Source: Leptobrachium leishanense
Lineage: Eukaryota; Chordata; Amphibia; Anura; Megophryidae
NCBI GenBank assembly: GCA_009667805.1
Contig: CM019066.1
Span: 333,504,077-333,568,076 of the forward strand
Length of the DNA: 64,000 bases
Direction of reading: 5' to 3'
Part shown: one piece after another, positions 34,357 through 46,904 of the stretch
Layout: each line of letters begins with the position of its first letter
How positions within the stretch are numbered: the first letter of the stretch is position 1
Position numbers and translations under genes: made by a program
Notes under the pieces: generated by a model
What the model was told of the DNA's origin: nothing
The model's database searches: none
Seen by the model: only the letters and a program-made list of their open reading frames with translations

Positions 34357-34416
34357 CCAGGCACAGATTGACTTCGGAAGCGTGAGTGCATGACATATTG
34401 GTGAATTATATATATA

Positions 34417-34447
<31 letters not shown>

Positions 34448-34497
34448 ATTCACCAATATGTCATGCACTCACGCTTCCGAAGTCAATCTGTGCCTGG
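34357..34497. repeat. Long perfect palindrome centred on (TA)n
   Basis: Arms of about 52 bp (34357-34408 and 34446-34497) appear to be exact complements, from ccaggcacagattgacttcg inward to ggtgaattatata. The centre is a (TA)n tract that is itself self-complementary, so the whole 141 bp can fold back. It lies immediately beside the Penelope-like element 34498-35395. Confidence 0.92.
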
Positions 34498-34589
34498 TGC
34501 CTGCCGCTTGGCTCCACAACATACAATGAACAGAAATTGCAGTGGCACTCCAGGACTGTAAACGATATAACCTTTATTTTGCCATAGGT

Positions 34590-34630
34590 GGTCAACGTTT
34601 CAGCTCCAGATCGGGGCTTTCCTCAGGACA
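34590..34630 (-). ncRNA. Hammerhead-like ribozyme motif with intact core
   Basis: On the minus strand: GUC, CUGAGGA (fits CUGANGA), a helix agcccc/ggagct with one mismatch closed by gatct, GAAAC, then GUU and GAC. GUC and GAC can form a short stem I. The AACGUU after the second core box is self-complementary, so stem III could form between two RNA copies, as proposed for dimeric hammerheads with very short stem III. The core residues are all present; activity is inference. Confidence 0.55.
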
Positions 34631-34930
34631 TAAATACACAATAAAACACAAACACATTTATAACAGTATAAATTAAGACCACTTACCCCTCCCTCGTGTA
34701 CCGGCATCTCAGACTACTCAGTGCGCTTACAGTAGGAACCGTCTCTCACTAATGACGCATCTCGCGTTAATATGGTGACCGCAGACGCCAGTCTCTATTT
34801 GCTGGTACCAATGCAACTAAAAACAAAATTGAAAAATCTACCATGCTACTTACACGACTTGCATCTGTGTCTCCGATACAAAGAGAACGTTCATTAGTAT
34901 GCCTCCACCCAGGCGCTAGCCCAATCTTAT

Positions 34931-35296
34931 ACATATGATTTTAATTTTTTAAACGACATCTTCATCCTCTGGAAGGGGTCCATTGAAGAAGCAAGGGGAT
35001 TGGAAACTTACATCAATGGGTTGGATACTCCTGTGGAGGTTACCTTACAAGCAGATATGTCCAGAGTACAGTTCTTGGATGTAGAAATCTTCAAGGATGG
35101 CAGCCGGCGACAACATTCATTATATTCTAAACCTACTGACAAATACACCATTTTACATACCTCAAGTGAACATCCAGAACACGTCCATAGATCGCTCCCA
35201 TATGCACAATTTTTGAGAGTTGTTAGAAACAACTCTGATGAAAACCTCCGACAAGAACAGATGCAAAGAATGTATTATTGTGTATGTATGTCCTGA
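34931..35296 (+). pseudogene. Penelope-like reverse transcriptase, C-terminal part
   Basis: Reading starts at about 34931 without a methionine. The first block, NFLNDIFILWKGSIEEA, occupies the place of the catalytic YIDDIF box, but the first aspartate is replaced by asparagine, so the polymerase would be dead. Next come LQADMSRVQFLDVEIFKDG, HSLYSKPTDKYTILHTSSEH and SLPYAQFLRVVRN, which are characteristic of the Penelope family downstream of the active site. The frame ends at a stop near 35294-35296, just where the 3' terminal repeat with a hammerhead-like motif begins; the linker and GIY-YIG nuclease domains are missing. The first 60-70% of the polymerase is also absent. Non-functional remnant. 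Confidence 0.88.
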
Positions 35297-35330
35297 GGAA
35301 AGCCCCAATCTGGAGCTGAAACGTTGAACC
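35289..35330 (+). ncRNA. Hammerhead-like ribozyme motif with intact core
   Basis: CUGAGGA at 35293-35299, helix agcccc/ggagct with loop aatct, GAAAC at 35318-35322, then GUU and GAA. It differs from the inverted copy at 34590-34630 by a few bases; here GAC has become GAA, which weakens stem I. It directly follows the end of the reverse-transcriptase remnant, in the place where Penelope-type elements carry such motifs. Confidence 0.55.
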
Positions 35331-35407
35331 CCTATGGCAAAATAAAGGTTATATCGTTTATAGTCCTGGAGTGCCGCTGCAATTTCTGTTTAATATATAT
35401 ATATATA

Positions 35408-37024
<1,617 letters not shown>

Positions 37025-37026
37025 TA

Positions 37027-38424
37027 TATATATATTAAAGTTTATAATTGTAGAAGACATTTACACATCAGGGCAATTCAGAGACCTGCTTAACCCACAG
37101 AGACTACTATTATAAACTTATTTATTTGCTATGTGGAGGCTTTTAATCCAACTTTCTGCTCTCCACCATAACTTAAATGTGTGTGTGTGTGTGTGTGTGT
37201 GTGTCTGTGTGTGTGTATATATATGTGTTACAGAATTTATAGTTTTCAGCTTATTTTGATATATACCATATAAAGTGAATTATGTACTATATTGTGAGCT
37301 ATGGAAATACATTTTACTTTAATTACAGACTATTCACAGTGGCATTCAAGTACATTTAATATAGAGCAATTTATAATTCTTTAAATAAAGGGTGTGTATT
37401 TTTTTTATATTTATGCTAACATAGTGATGTAAGAGTCAAAACATACAATGACCGAGACACCAAATGTTCTGCAATGTAAAGTAAGTTGTGATGCTAAATA
37501 ATAATACACCACATTTTTTGTTTGTTTGTTTTTCCTTTTGTTAAAGTAATGTAATTCTCTTGGACGAATGTCATGTCTCTGGCAGGCTATTTGCATCCTA
37601 ATGCAGTCCCAGGCACAAGTGATGCAAGTGAAAGCCCACAATGCGCGATCACTAATTTATGATGGCACGAGCAACCCCAGGCATCACTGGAAAATCAGAT
37701 TGTCATGTGTCTGAAAGTGATGCCAGAAGGGAGATCTCAAAATACGAGACAACAACACACCAGACTGTGATATGACTGTATCTTCATTCATGTAATGCTC
37801 TTTGCTATAGGTGGTTTTGTATGTTTCGTGCCAGGCTTTCACAGAACAGATTATTATCTACACTTCTTGGAGCTGTGGTTTAATTCAATGTGTGTATTTA
37901 CAACACTGTGTAGTATTGTCATTCCGTTTTAATCCATGTTTGTACTGTAAACGTATTTATTTTCCTATGACTTGTGCCCGCGCCGTCAGCATCAGTTCTG
38001 CACAAATTTTCCTGCTTTGAAAGACTCATGGGGTTTGTTTACTAAACAGTAAATTGGAATGAAAACCAAAATATACAATTTAGCCTAAAGCAGCTGAGCT
38101 GCAGAGGGTCACATTTTTCTTCTTGTATGTTTAAGGTTGCATGTCATTTCTATTTTCTTTTTAATATCGGCTGTATATTAATGATCTAAATTCCATTCCC
38201 AGCAGAGATACAATGACCTGAAGGCCATGGCTAGCCAATGGGCAATCGGGTAAATGACTGGCACGCTGTAATGAAAAAAAGTGGGATCTACACACGATTA
38301 CGGGCAATACAGTGGCATGAGGATAGGATGCTCTAGGGACCAATGAGGCCAACCACTTAAGTAGGCAAAACAGAAGAGGGTACTAGGCACGTCAAGATAG
38401 TCTCGTGGCTTTATTAGACAATGG
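37027..38424. other. Mostly unique A/T-rich DNA with (TG)n
   Basis: A (TG)n/(TA)n tract lies at 37179-37226. No gene or named transposon is visible in the remaining 1.3 kb. The short open frames at 37411-37641 (-) and 37811-38020 (+) are unsupported. Confidence 0.5.
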
Positions 38425-39525
38425 GTTGCAACTAGGGATGAGCTGAACACCCCCGTGTTCGGATCACATTCGAACTCGAACAATTTCAAAAGTTCGAGTT
38501 CGAACACGAACCGAACTCAATGCAAGTCAATGGGACTCAAAAGTTTGATTTTTAGAGTGCCCTGCAAGAGGGCATATATGCAAGATATTTGCCATTAAAG
38601 GTATATGGGGGTCCGGGTAGTGCCCTGGGGGACAGGAAACAAGGACAAAAAGTTTTAAAAAATTATTTTCCATGAAATAAAGGTTAAGAATAAAAACAAA
38701 AAAATCCTTCAAATATCGTGCCTAGGAGGTCCCCATAACCTGCCCATGAAGTGGCGGATTTGTAGGATGTATAGAAACATTTAAAAACAAAAAAATGACG
38801 TTTCAAATGACGGTAAACGGTTTTCCTTTAATCTATTCATAAACAACTGCTTGGGGCGGCAGTCTGTATAAAAAGAGGAGACATTTTAGGACACGCAGAA
38901 CAAGTTTAGTGATTTTTTGGCTAAATTATGGTGAAACTTATGCATGCTTTGGATGAAAGTAACAATAGGTGTTTTAAAATTTGGCCTTTAGTGTCGACAA
39001 CAGTGCTCTCACACCGTAACCCCTCTGTGGTATTGTAGAAGAGTGCAGGGTTGGACCCTGCGGTCCAATATTAAAATGATATAAATCTGGTAATATAGGT
39101 GTCAGTGGCAGTGCACCCAAATATTGTGCCTTTGGTGGCAACAAGTGCCTTCACACCGTAACGCTTTTGTGGTATTGTGGAAGAGTGCAGGGTTGGACCC
39201 TGCGGTCCAATACTAAAATGATATGAATATGGTACAGGCGTCAGTGCAGCCAAATATTGTGCCTTTGGTGGCAGCAAGTGCCTTCACACACCGTAACCCT
39301 TTTGTGGTATTGTGGAAGAGTGCAGGGTTAGACCCTGCGGTCCAAAAAATTAAAATGATATAAATCTGGTAATATAGGCGTCAGTGTCAGTGCAGCCAAA
39401 TATTGTGCCTTTGGTGCCAGCTAGTGCCTTCACACTGTAACACCTCTGAGGTATTGTGGAAGAGTGCAGTGGTGGAGGTTTTGTGAATGCAGAAGAGATC
39501 CCCGATCTATTCCGTTATGTCAGCA

Positions 39526-40865
39526 TCAGGGGATTGATAGCTGCTGATCCAGGACTGATTCATTTTTATAAATGTTAGCCAGTCTACAGAGTCGGTGGAC
39601 AGATACACTCTTTTGTCTGTGACAAAACCTCCAGCCCGCCAGCCCTGGGTACCTGGTTAGGAAACGCTGTACCACCAGAGTTAGGACGTGTGCTAGGCAT
39701 GGTACATGCGTCAACTTACACTGGCGTAGGGCAGAGAGAAGGTTGCTGCCATTATCACAGATGACCATTCCCAGCTCAAGCTGGTGTGGTGTTAACCATC
39801 TCTGCACCTGCCCCTGCAGAGCTGACAGAATTTCTGGCCCGGTGTGGCTCCTCTCCCCTAAACAAACCAGCTCAAGCACAGTATGGCATATTTTTGCTTG
39901 AGCCATTGCGTAGCCCCTGCCACTTAAACTCGGTTTAACTGCCACTTCGCCAGAGACAAAGGAGGAGGAGGAGGAAGAGGGAGAGGTGGTGGTGGAGCAG
40001 ACAGACCTCATACAAGCAGCTTTCTGGAGGCGTGGTGGATGAACAAGCTCCAGCACAGAGCCCCATCTTTGATCCCTCCCAGCTGCAATCAGAGTTACCC
40101 AGTGTGCCGTGAAGGAAATGTAACGGCCCTGTCCATGCTTGCTGGACCACGTGTCTAAAGTCACGTGCACCTTGCTGCTGACTGCCTTTCCCATTGACTC
40201 CATAACATTTTCTTCCACGTGCTGTTATAGTGCTGGAATGGCCTTCCGTGAAAAGAAATGGCATTTTGAACCTGCCACTGTGGTACAGCACATTCAGCAA
40301 ATTCACGGAAGGAAGCAGAGTCCACCAGCTGGAAAGGCAGCAGCTGCAATGCGAGTAATTTTGCTAAACTGGCATTTAGACGCTGTGCTTTGGGATGGTT
40401 GGGACTATATTTTTTCTTACGCTGCAGCAGCTGGGGCAACGTAATCTGACTGCGTAAATCTTCAGCTGATGGGATGCTGTCACATTGTGAGGAAGGACCT
40501 GGTACATCCATTACTGTAGCATCATCCCTGTCAGTGGAGGTTGGAGTCAATGACATGGCAGGACATATAGTGGGGGTAGAGACAGGTAGGGAGGAGGACC
40601 TACGCAAAGTGTTGTGCCAATGGGATGCGTGGCAGGTGGTCATATGTCGCCTCAAGCACGTGGTACCCAAGCGTCCGGTGTCTTTCCCACACTTGATCCT
40701 CATTTGACATAGAGTACAAGTAGCAATGGTGCGGTCTGCTGCACATTTCTTAAAGAACTCCCAAACAGCAGAGTTCCTGGATGTGTGCTTTGAGACAACA
40801 GCGCTCTGCACCTGAGCAGCTCTGACATCTGATGCCCTGGACTGGCTAGTGCTATGGTTGGTCAT
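39526..40865 (-). pseudogene. hAT transposase with BED zinc finger, internally deleted (copy 1)
   Basis: Minus-strand start MTNHSTSQSRASDVRA near 40865. Residues about 28-75 form a BED-type zinc finger: AVWEFFKKCAADRTIATC, CTLC pair, then HMTTCH; all metal ligands are present. Further on, KLLALQLLPFQLVDSASF is the hAT DNA-binding/linker region, HVTLDTWSSKHGQGRY carries the first catalytic aspartate of the RNase-H-like fold, and MVICDNGSNLLSAL the second, followed by CLAHVLTLVV. After RYPGLAG the sequence jumps to RFCHRQKSVSVH, at the far C-terminus, so the insertion domain, the catalytic glutamate and most of the dimerisation region are lost. A frameshift near 40200 also separates the N-terminal part from the rest. 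Non-functional. Confidence 0.92.
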
Positions 40866-42724
40866 AGAGGACGTTGTGCCTCATGTTTGTTGTGCCTCCT
40901 CCTCCTCACTTGACTCCTCTGTTCGATCAGGCACCCAGGTGGAGTCAGTGACCCCATCATTGTCATCACCCCTATCTCCTCGTCGCTGGAGCCAACTTGG
41001 CAGTATGCTGCAGCTGCTGGGGGAACATGAATGCCAGTTATTTGTGTGTCATCACTGGCACCCCCTTCCTCTAGGTTGATTATACTCCCTTCCTCAACCT
41101 CAGAGATTGAATCAGAGCACTGTAGTTGCTGCGCATCCTCAAGCAGCATGTCACTGTCATTGTAGTCAAACAATTCAGCTGACTCCTCCGTGTGTGATAG
41201 TGAGGCTACGGCAGGAGTAGCTGTGGACATGGAGGCTGCATTAGATGCTTTGGCAGCTGTTGTGGACTGTAAAGCACTACAAACCTGGCTGGCAGAGGAC
41301 TCGGAGGATGTGGATTGCCTGGTTAGCCAATCCACCAAATCCTCTGTATGTTGCTGTTGCTTAACCCCTTAAGGGCCGCTGACGTACCCTGTACGTCTTG
41401 TCCTCGGGTCTCCCTTAGACCCGCGGACGTACAGGGTACGTCAGCGGCGCCTAATCCCCCTCCCGCCCGATACTCACCTCCCTCGCCGGATCCCACGGCG
41501 ATCTGGCAGGGAGGAAGCCTGCCCATGTGATTTACATGGGCAGGCGAGGCTGATGATGTCGCCACGCTGCGTGGTGACGTCATCAGCAGGCATCCCCATG
41601 GATTTCAATGGAGGGGAGGGGGGGGCTCCTTCGGAGCCCTCTATCTCCCCAACCATTGAAGCTAGGGAGATGCCGTTTGCACTGCTGGAGAGGGGAGAGC
41701 CTCCCCTTTCCAGCGGTGTATGGCCAATTGGCGCCAAAACGCGATTCAAACCTGGAGGGGGGCTGACATCTTGGATGTCAGCCAAGCCTCCAGGTCCCCC
41801 CCACCCACTGACAACCTCACCATATGTGTGAGGATGTCAGTGGGCCAGTTAACCCTCTAGCTGCCATGTAGAGATAAGGGGATCCTAAGGATCTCTTTAT
41901 CTCCCGATCCATGGCAGCTAGATGGTCATATTTGCCATCATTTGAACGGCCTGATTATGGCCTTTCAAATGATACCAAACATGGCACCAAATGACACCAA
42001 ATAGGTTTGGTTTTAAAAACAAATTAAAAAAAATAATTAAATAATAAAAAAATAATAAAATAAAAAAATGTTTTTTTTTAAAAGTTTTTTTGTCTGGGGG
42101 GGGTTTAATTAAATAGGACCTAGGCTGTCATCTAAAAATAATTAGCACAAAATGGTCAGAATGAGCGCAGCGCACATAGGTGAACTGTCTCAGCAGTGAA
42201 GGGGTTAAAAAGCAAACGCATGCAAAAATTGGGTATTTCTAGTCTCGGGACAAAATTTTGAACCTATTTAGCCGGGGTCGTTTTGGGTGGTTGTAGATTT
42301 TGGGGATTGAATTACAAAAAAGTGTGTTTTTACCATTTTTTTCCTCATATTTCATATTTTTTTTTATAGTAAATTATGCGATATGATGGAAATAATGGTA
42401 TTTCTAGAAAGTCCATTTAATGGCGGGAAAAAGGGTGTATAATATGTGTGGGTTGAATAAACGAGTAAGAGGAAAATTTGACCTAAACACTAACAGCGCA
42501 GAAACGTAAAAACAGCAGCGGTCACTAAAAGACGGATTTGTGTAAAACCGCCCGGTCACTAAGGGGTTAAGACAGCCAGCACCAGTTAGAAAGGACAAGC
42601 GTGCCCCCTCAGAGGATGCACCACGTCCACGACGACCAGAGGCACAACCTCCCGACACAGAGGCTGCTTGCCCTCTTATCTGTGTCTGGGAGCGTCTGCC
42701 TGTCCTTTTTGATCTTTCTGACAT
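40862..42724 (-). pseudogene. Acidic accessory frame of the hAT element, split by a TTAA MITE (copy 1)
   Basis: The start MSERSKRTGRRSQTQIRG lies at 42724 and runs to about 42571, where the TTAA element 41365-42566 interrupts. The frame resumes at 41360 with QQQHTEDLVDWL and continues through a serine- and acid-rich part (LFDYNDSDMLLEDAQQLQ, ISEVEEGSIINLEEGG). A one-base loss near 40980 shifts the frame for the last 40 codons. The intact version is in copy 2 (58970-59635, 221 codons). The stop overlaps the start of the next frame as ATGA in both copies. No known domain is seen; the basic start and acidic body are the only marks. Role unknown: an accessory protein or a first exon of the transposase. 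Confidence 0.7.
41365..42566. mobile_element. TTAA-target MITE, family P (copy 3, 1202 bp, intact)
   Basis: TTAA at 41361-41364 and 42567-42570; ends ccccttaagggccgctgacg and the complement of ccccttagtgaccgggcgg. The empty site is present in hAT copy 2 at 59470-59490 (ctgcttaagacggccag), where TTAA occurs once, so insertion with TTAA duplication is shown directly. Next to the left end are gtaccctgtacgt and its complement acgtacagggtac (41386-41441), a hairpin. It is the complete reference for copies at 9183 and 22545. No transposase. Confidence 0.93.
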
Positions 42725-42769
42725 GGTGAGTGATATATAGTTTAAAGATATACAGAACTCTGATTCTAC

Positions 42770-45185
42770 TCTGGTATAAAGATTAAAGATTTCCAGAACT
42801 CTGGTATAACCCAGTGAGACACCCTGATAGCTGGCAACCAGTGACAAGACACAAATTACAATTCCCAGAAACCACCTATAAGTCAGTGAGACCCCCTGAT
42901 AGCTGGCAGCAGTGACAAGACACAGATTACATTTCGCAGAAACCTCCTATAAATCAGTGAGTCTCCCTGATGGGTGACAGTGAGAAAACACAGATTACAA
43001 CAATTCCCAGATATTTTGTATAAATGAGACCCCCACAATTGCTGGTGGCAGTGAGAACACAAAGATTAGAACAATTCCCAGATATTTTTGTTTAAATGAG
43101 ACCCCCAAAATAGTTGGTGGCAGTGAGAACACAAAGATTAGAACAATTCCCAGATATTTTGTAGAAATGAGACCCCCACAATTGCTGGTGGCAGTGAGAA
43201 CACACAGATTAGAACAATTCACAGATATTTTGTAGAAATGAGACCCCCACAATTGCTGGTGGAAGTGAGAACAGACAGGTTACAACAATTCCCAGATATT
43301 TTTTGTATAAATGACTAACCCCCAAAATAGTTGGCGGCAGTGAGAACACAAAGATTCGAACAATTCCCAGATATTCTGTAGAAATGAGACCCCCAAAATA
43401 GTTGCTGGCAGTGAGAACACACAGATTAGAACAATTCCCAGATATTTTGTATAAATAAGACCCCCACAATTGCTGGTGGCAGTGAGAACACACAGATTAG
43501 AACAATTCACAGATATTTTGTAGAAATGAGACCCCCACAATTGCTGGTGGCAGTGAGACCACACAGGTTACAACAATTCCCAGATATTTTTGTATAAATG
43601 ACTGACCCCCCCAAAATAGTTGGCGGCAGTGAGAACACAAAGATTCGAACAATTCCCAGATATTCTGTAGAAATGAGACCCCCAAAATAGTTGCTGGCAG
43701 TGAGAACACACAGATTAGAACAATTCCCAGATATTTTGTAGAAATGAGACCCCCACAATTGCTGGTGGCAGTGAGACCACAGAGGTTACAACAATTCCCA
43801 GATATTTTTGTATAAATGACTGACCCCCCCAAAATAGTTGGTGGCAGTGAGAACACACAGATTACAACAATTCCCAGATATTTTGTAGAAGTGAGACCCC
43901 CACAATAGCTGCTGACAGTGAGAACACACAGATTAGAACAATTCACAGATATTTTGTAGAAATGAGACCCCCACAATTGCTGGTGGCAGTGAGACCACAC
44001 AGGTTACAACAATTCCCAGATATTTTTGTATAAATGACTGACCCCCCCAAAATAGTTGGTGGCAGTGAGAACACACAGATTCGAACAATTCCCAGATATT
44101 TTGTATAAATGACTGACCCCCCCAAAATAGTTGGTGGCAGTGAGACACACAGATTACAACAATTCCAGATATTTTGTAGAAGTGAGACCCCCACAATAGC
44201 TGCTGACAGTGAGAAACACAGATTAGAACAATTCACAGATATTTTGTAGAAATGAGACCCCCAAATTGCTGGTGGCAGTGAGACCACACAGGTTACAACA
44301 ATTCCCAGATATTTTTGTATAAATGACTGACCCCCCCAAAATAGTTGGTGGCAGTGAGAACACACAGATTCGAACAATTCCCAGATATTCTTGTAGAAAT
44401 GAGACCCCCAAAATAGTTGCTGGCAGTGAGAACACACAGATTACACAATTCCCAGATATTTTGTAGAATGAGACCCCCCCCCCCAGCTGGTGGCAGACTG
44501 GCAGTGAGAACACACAGATTACAACAATTCCCAGATATTTTGTAGAAGTGAAACCCCCAAAATAGTTGGTGGCAGTGAGAACACAAAGATTACAACAACA
44601 ATTCCCAGATATTTTGTAGAAATGACTGACCCCCAAAATAGTTGGTGGCAGTGAGAACACACAGATTACAACAATTCCCAGATATTTTGTAGAAATGAGA
44701 CCCCCACAATAGCTGCTGACAGTGAGAACACACAGATTTAGACAATTCACAGATATTTTGTAGAAATGAGACCCCCCCCCCAGCTGGTGTGCAGACTGGC
44801 AGTGAGACACACAGATTACAACAATTCCCAGATATTTTGTAGAAATGAGACCCCCACAATTGCTGGTGGCAGTGAGACCACACAGGTTACAACAATTCCC
44901 AGATATTTTTGTATAAATGACTGACCCCCCACAATTGCTGGTGGCAGTGAGAACACAAAGATTACAACAATTCCCAGATATTTTGTAGAAATGAGACCCC
45001 CCCCCAGCTGGTGGGCAGATGGCAGTGAGAACACACAGATTACAACAATTCCCAGATATTTTGTAGAAATGAGACCCCCCCCCCAGCTGGTGGCAGACTG
45101 GCAGTGAGAACACACAGATTACAACAATTCCCAGATATTTTGTAGAAGTGAGACCCCCCCCAGCTGGTGGCAGACTGTCAATGAG
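42770..45185. repeat. 71-bp minisatellite in the hAT leader (copy 1)
   Basis: About 33 imperfect units, each with acaattcccagatattttgt, agaaatgagacccccacaat and ggcagtgagaacacacagat. Variants differ in poly-C length (5-10) and in an inserted agctggtggcagact. The last three units next to the coding frame have the older form cccctgatagctggcagcag. The array lies between the TATA-like box (45244-45253) and the first start codon, so it would be transcribed as leader. Copy 2 has only about nine units. The long frames on the minus strand here (for example 44223-45200) are repeat translations. Confidence 0.95.
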
Positions 45186-45239
45186 AACCCACACTAACAC
45201 AACAATTTCCTCTCAAAAAACATGTGCTGAAGGCTGTGT

Positions 45240-45469
45240 GAAGCCTTATATAGTGTGCTGCGGGACTTAGCTCTGTGAGCCCATGATTGTTGTTTTGGCT
45301 GTAGCCAATTACAAGCTTCAGGCCAGTGGAAAAGTGCATTGTGGTCCATTGTGGTGCATTGTGGGCGAACATGCTGCGAACACGCGGAAATGTTCGAAGT
45401 TCGCAAACATAAGAACAGGCGATGTTCGAATCAAACTCCGAACCGATCGAACCGAACAGCTCATCCCTA
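45240..45469 (-). promoter_or_regulatory. Terminal promoter-like region of hAT copy 1
   Basis: On the minus strand a TATATAAGG box (45244-45253) lies 50-60 bp upstream of the minisatellite, with one inverted CCAAT box at 45305-45309. The same layout with more CCAAT boxes is found in copy 2 (60644-60786). Function is inferred from position and motif only. Confidence 0.45.
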
Positions 45470-45477
45470 GTTGCAAC

Positions 45478-46649
45478 GTTTCAGCCAGTGCAGCAACCTA
45501 TTTAAAGTGTGCTTGAGAAGGGCCATTGTGCTTACCTAAAATGTTGCACCCTGTCGTTTATAAAGCAACCAGAATATTTTGTAGTGCCCAGTATGCTCTG
45601 TTGTTTTGTCTTTTTAAATGATAGGCTGTAAAGGCCGCAGGCAGGTTGGTGATCTAAGGATATACCTATATGGCCACTGTAATGCCAGAGATGTAGTTGT
45701 ACTTGCCAAGTAGGAGATTAAAACATTCCCTCGAGTGGTCCAGTGCTGGCTCTGTCCCTAAGCAAGCTGAACTGGACCTACTGGGCGCCCTTCAAATTTG
45801 ACTATATCCCACCCATGACCACATCTAGCGTACAAACTTAACTACACCTCCCCCTTTAAAGTTCCTGTAGTTACTGTGAAAGTCTCCATAGATCAGGAAA
45901 TATTCTAGTCAGCCAGGAGCCATTAGTTTAGGTCAATTGAGAATAATAGTAGCTCTTGCACACCCTCAAGAGTTATGAAAAATGGGTTACAGCCCTCCGT
46001 TGCATTTAACTTTACCAGATGAGACACATGGAATTGCTGTTTAAGTTGACGTTAGCCACATTGCAGGTTCTAGAGGCTTAATCGCAATTGAGAATGCAGT
46101 TTTGAAGTCAGACATGTGGAAATCGAGAGCCTGAGTTGCCCATTGTACATTGGCCATTTCTGGTTGCTTGGAGCATAGAGCCTTCCAGGGAGTCTGGAGT
46201 GCCGTGTGCATTCATCTGGCAGGCATATTCAGTTCACCGCACTGGGGTCCAAAGGAGGAGGTGCAAACATTCATCTTTGATGGCAGGTTTATAGCTGCAG
46301 GGATTATTATTAATCATAAGGAACTCTATAAGGAAATATAGTCAACGGGAAAGAGGTAGGAGACTTTCTTGTGCCGTTATTTATGCAAGGAGTAAGTATG
46401 TTTCTTGGAGTGTGAGGAGTTAGTAATTTATTTCCATGATACAGTAGGTGTAATGCTCAGGTATACTCATTTTTAATAATACAGGAAACCTTTGCTAGAA
46501 ATTTGTAATGTTAAAAAATTCCACTTTTGACCTCATTTGCGTTTTGTCCATCCCATACATTAAATGCAGTGTATGGCCCATCTCTGTTACTAATCCGAAA
46601 CGGCAATATTCTTATTCTGGAACCTCAGGGTCATATGCAAGAAGTGAAT
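45478..46649. other. Mostly unique DNA; weak Penelope-type tail
   Basis: 45505-45570 has cttgagaagggcc followed by aaaatgttgcaccctgtcgt and tataaagcaacc, which looks like a diverged Penelope-type 3' tail with a decayed hammerhead-like motif. The remaining 1.1 kb has no supported feature. Confidence 0.4.
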
Positions 46650-46828
46650 GCCGGCTGGGTGGAGTAGAGGTAACATCACTGCTCTGCGTGGAGAGAGCCT
46701 GTGGAGTCATGGGTTCGATCCCAACGAGCACCTCTCCAGTAAGTGTCCTTGGGCAAGACACCTAACGGTACATACTCGCCACTCAATGTATCCTTCCTGG
46801 TAAAATCCTTTCTCAAGAAAAAAAAAAT
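46650..46828 (+). mobile_element. tRNA-derived SINE with LINE-like tail
   Basis: The head (46650-46735) is tRNA-like: an A-box-like ggctgggtggagtagaggt and a perfect B box gggttcgatccc at 46711-46722, spaced as in a polymerase III internal promoter. The middle has gtgtccttgggcaagacacc. The tail (about 46778-46812) reads actcaatgtatccttcctgg then taaaatccttt and ends in an A-run. That tail is the same as the 3' end of the LINE at 50757-52210 read on its coding strand, so the SINE can be mobilised by that LINE family. It is not a functional tRNA: the cloverleaf does not close. Confidence 0.85.
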
Positions 46829-46904
46829 GTCTTATGCAGGATATGATTGAAGTCAGATAGCTGAACTCACCCTTTTTTGAAAGCACACAAAGTCCTTTAT
46901 ATTA

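Larger units (their letters stand above)
34498..35395 (+). mobile_element. Penelope-like element, deleted, with inverted terminal repeats
   Basis: The left side (about 34528-34640) is the inverted copy of the right side (35285-35393): both contain the hammerhead-like motif, the aataaaggttatatcgttta block and gaaattgcagtggcactcca-type ends. Between them is a reverse-transcriptase remnant in plus orientation. The GIY-YIG endonuclease that normally follows the polymerase is missing; the frame breaks off and joins the 3' terminal repeat. (TA)n tracts lie on both sides, the known target preference of many Penelope-like elements. Confidence 0.85.
38433..45469 (-). mobile_element. Long hAT transposon, copy 1 (7.0 kb)
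   Basis: The ends tagggatgag and ctcatcccta are flanked by a perfect 8-bp duplication GTTGCAAC (38425-38432, 45470-45477). On the minus strand the order is: 5' terminal region with TATA box, a 71-bp minisatellite leader, an acidic frame split by a TTAA element, a BED-finger/transposase frame with an internal deletion, and a 3' region with five or so tandem 90-bp units (gcctttggtggcaacaagtg, 38960-39460). Compared with copy 2 (55277-60936) it lacks about 1.2 kb of the transposase but has 1.2 kb of extra insertion and a longer minisatellite. Confidence 0.95.

Noticed and set aside
42995..45200. Many long minus-strand frames, up to 325 codons
   Set aside because: Translations of the 71-bp minisatellite in three frames; cysteine-rich look is a product of the repeat.
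46650..46735. tRNA gene
   Set aside because: A and B boxes are present, but the sequence does not close into a cloverleaf and continues into a LINE-type tail; it is a SINE head.
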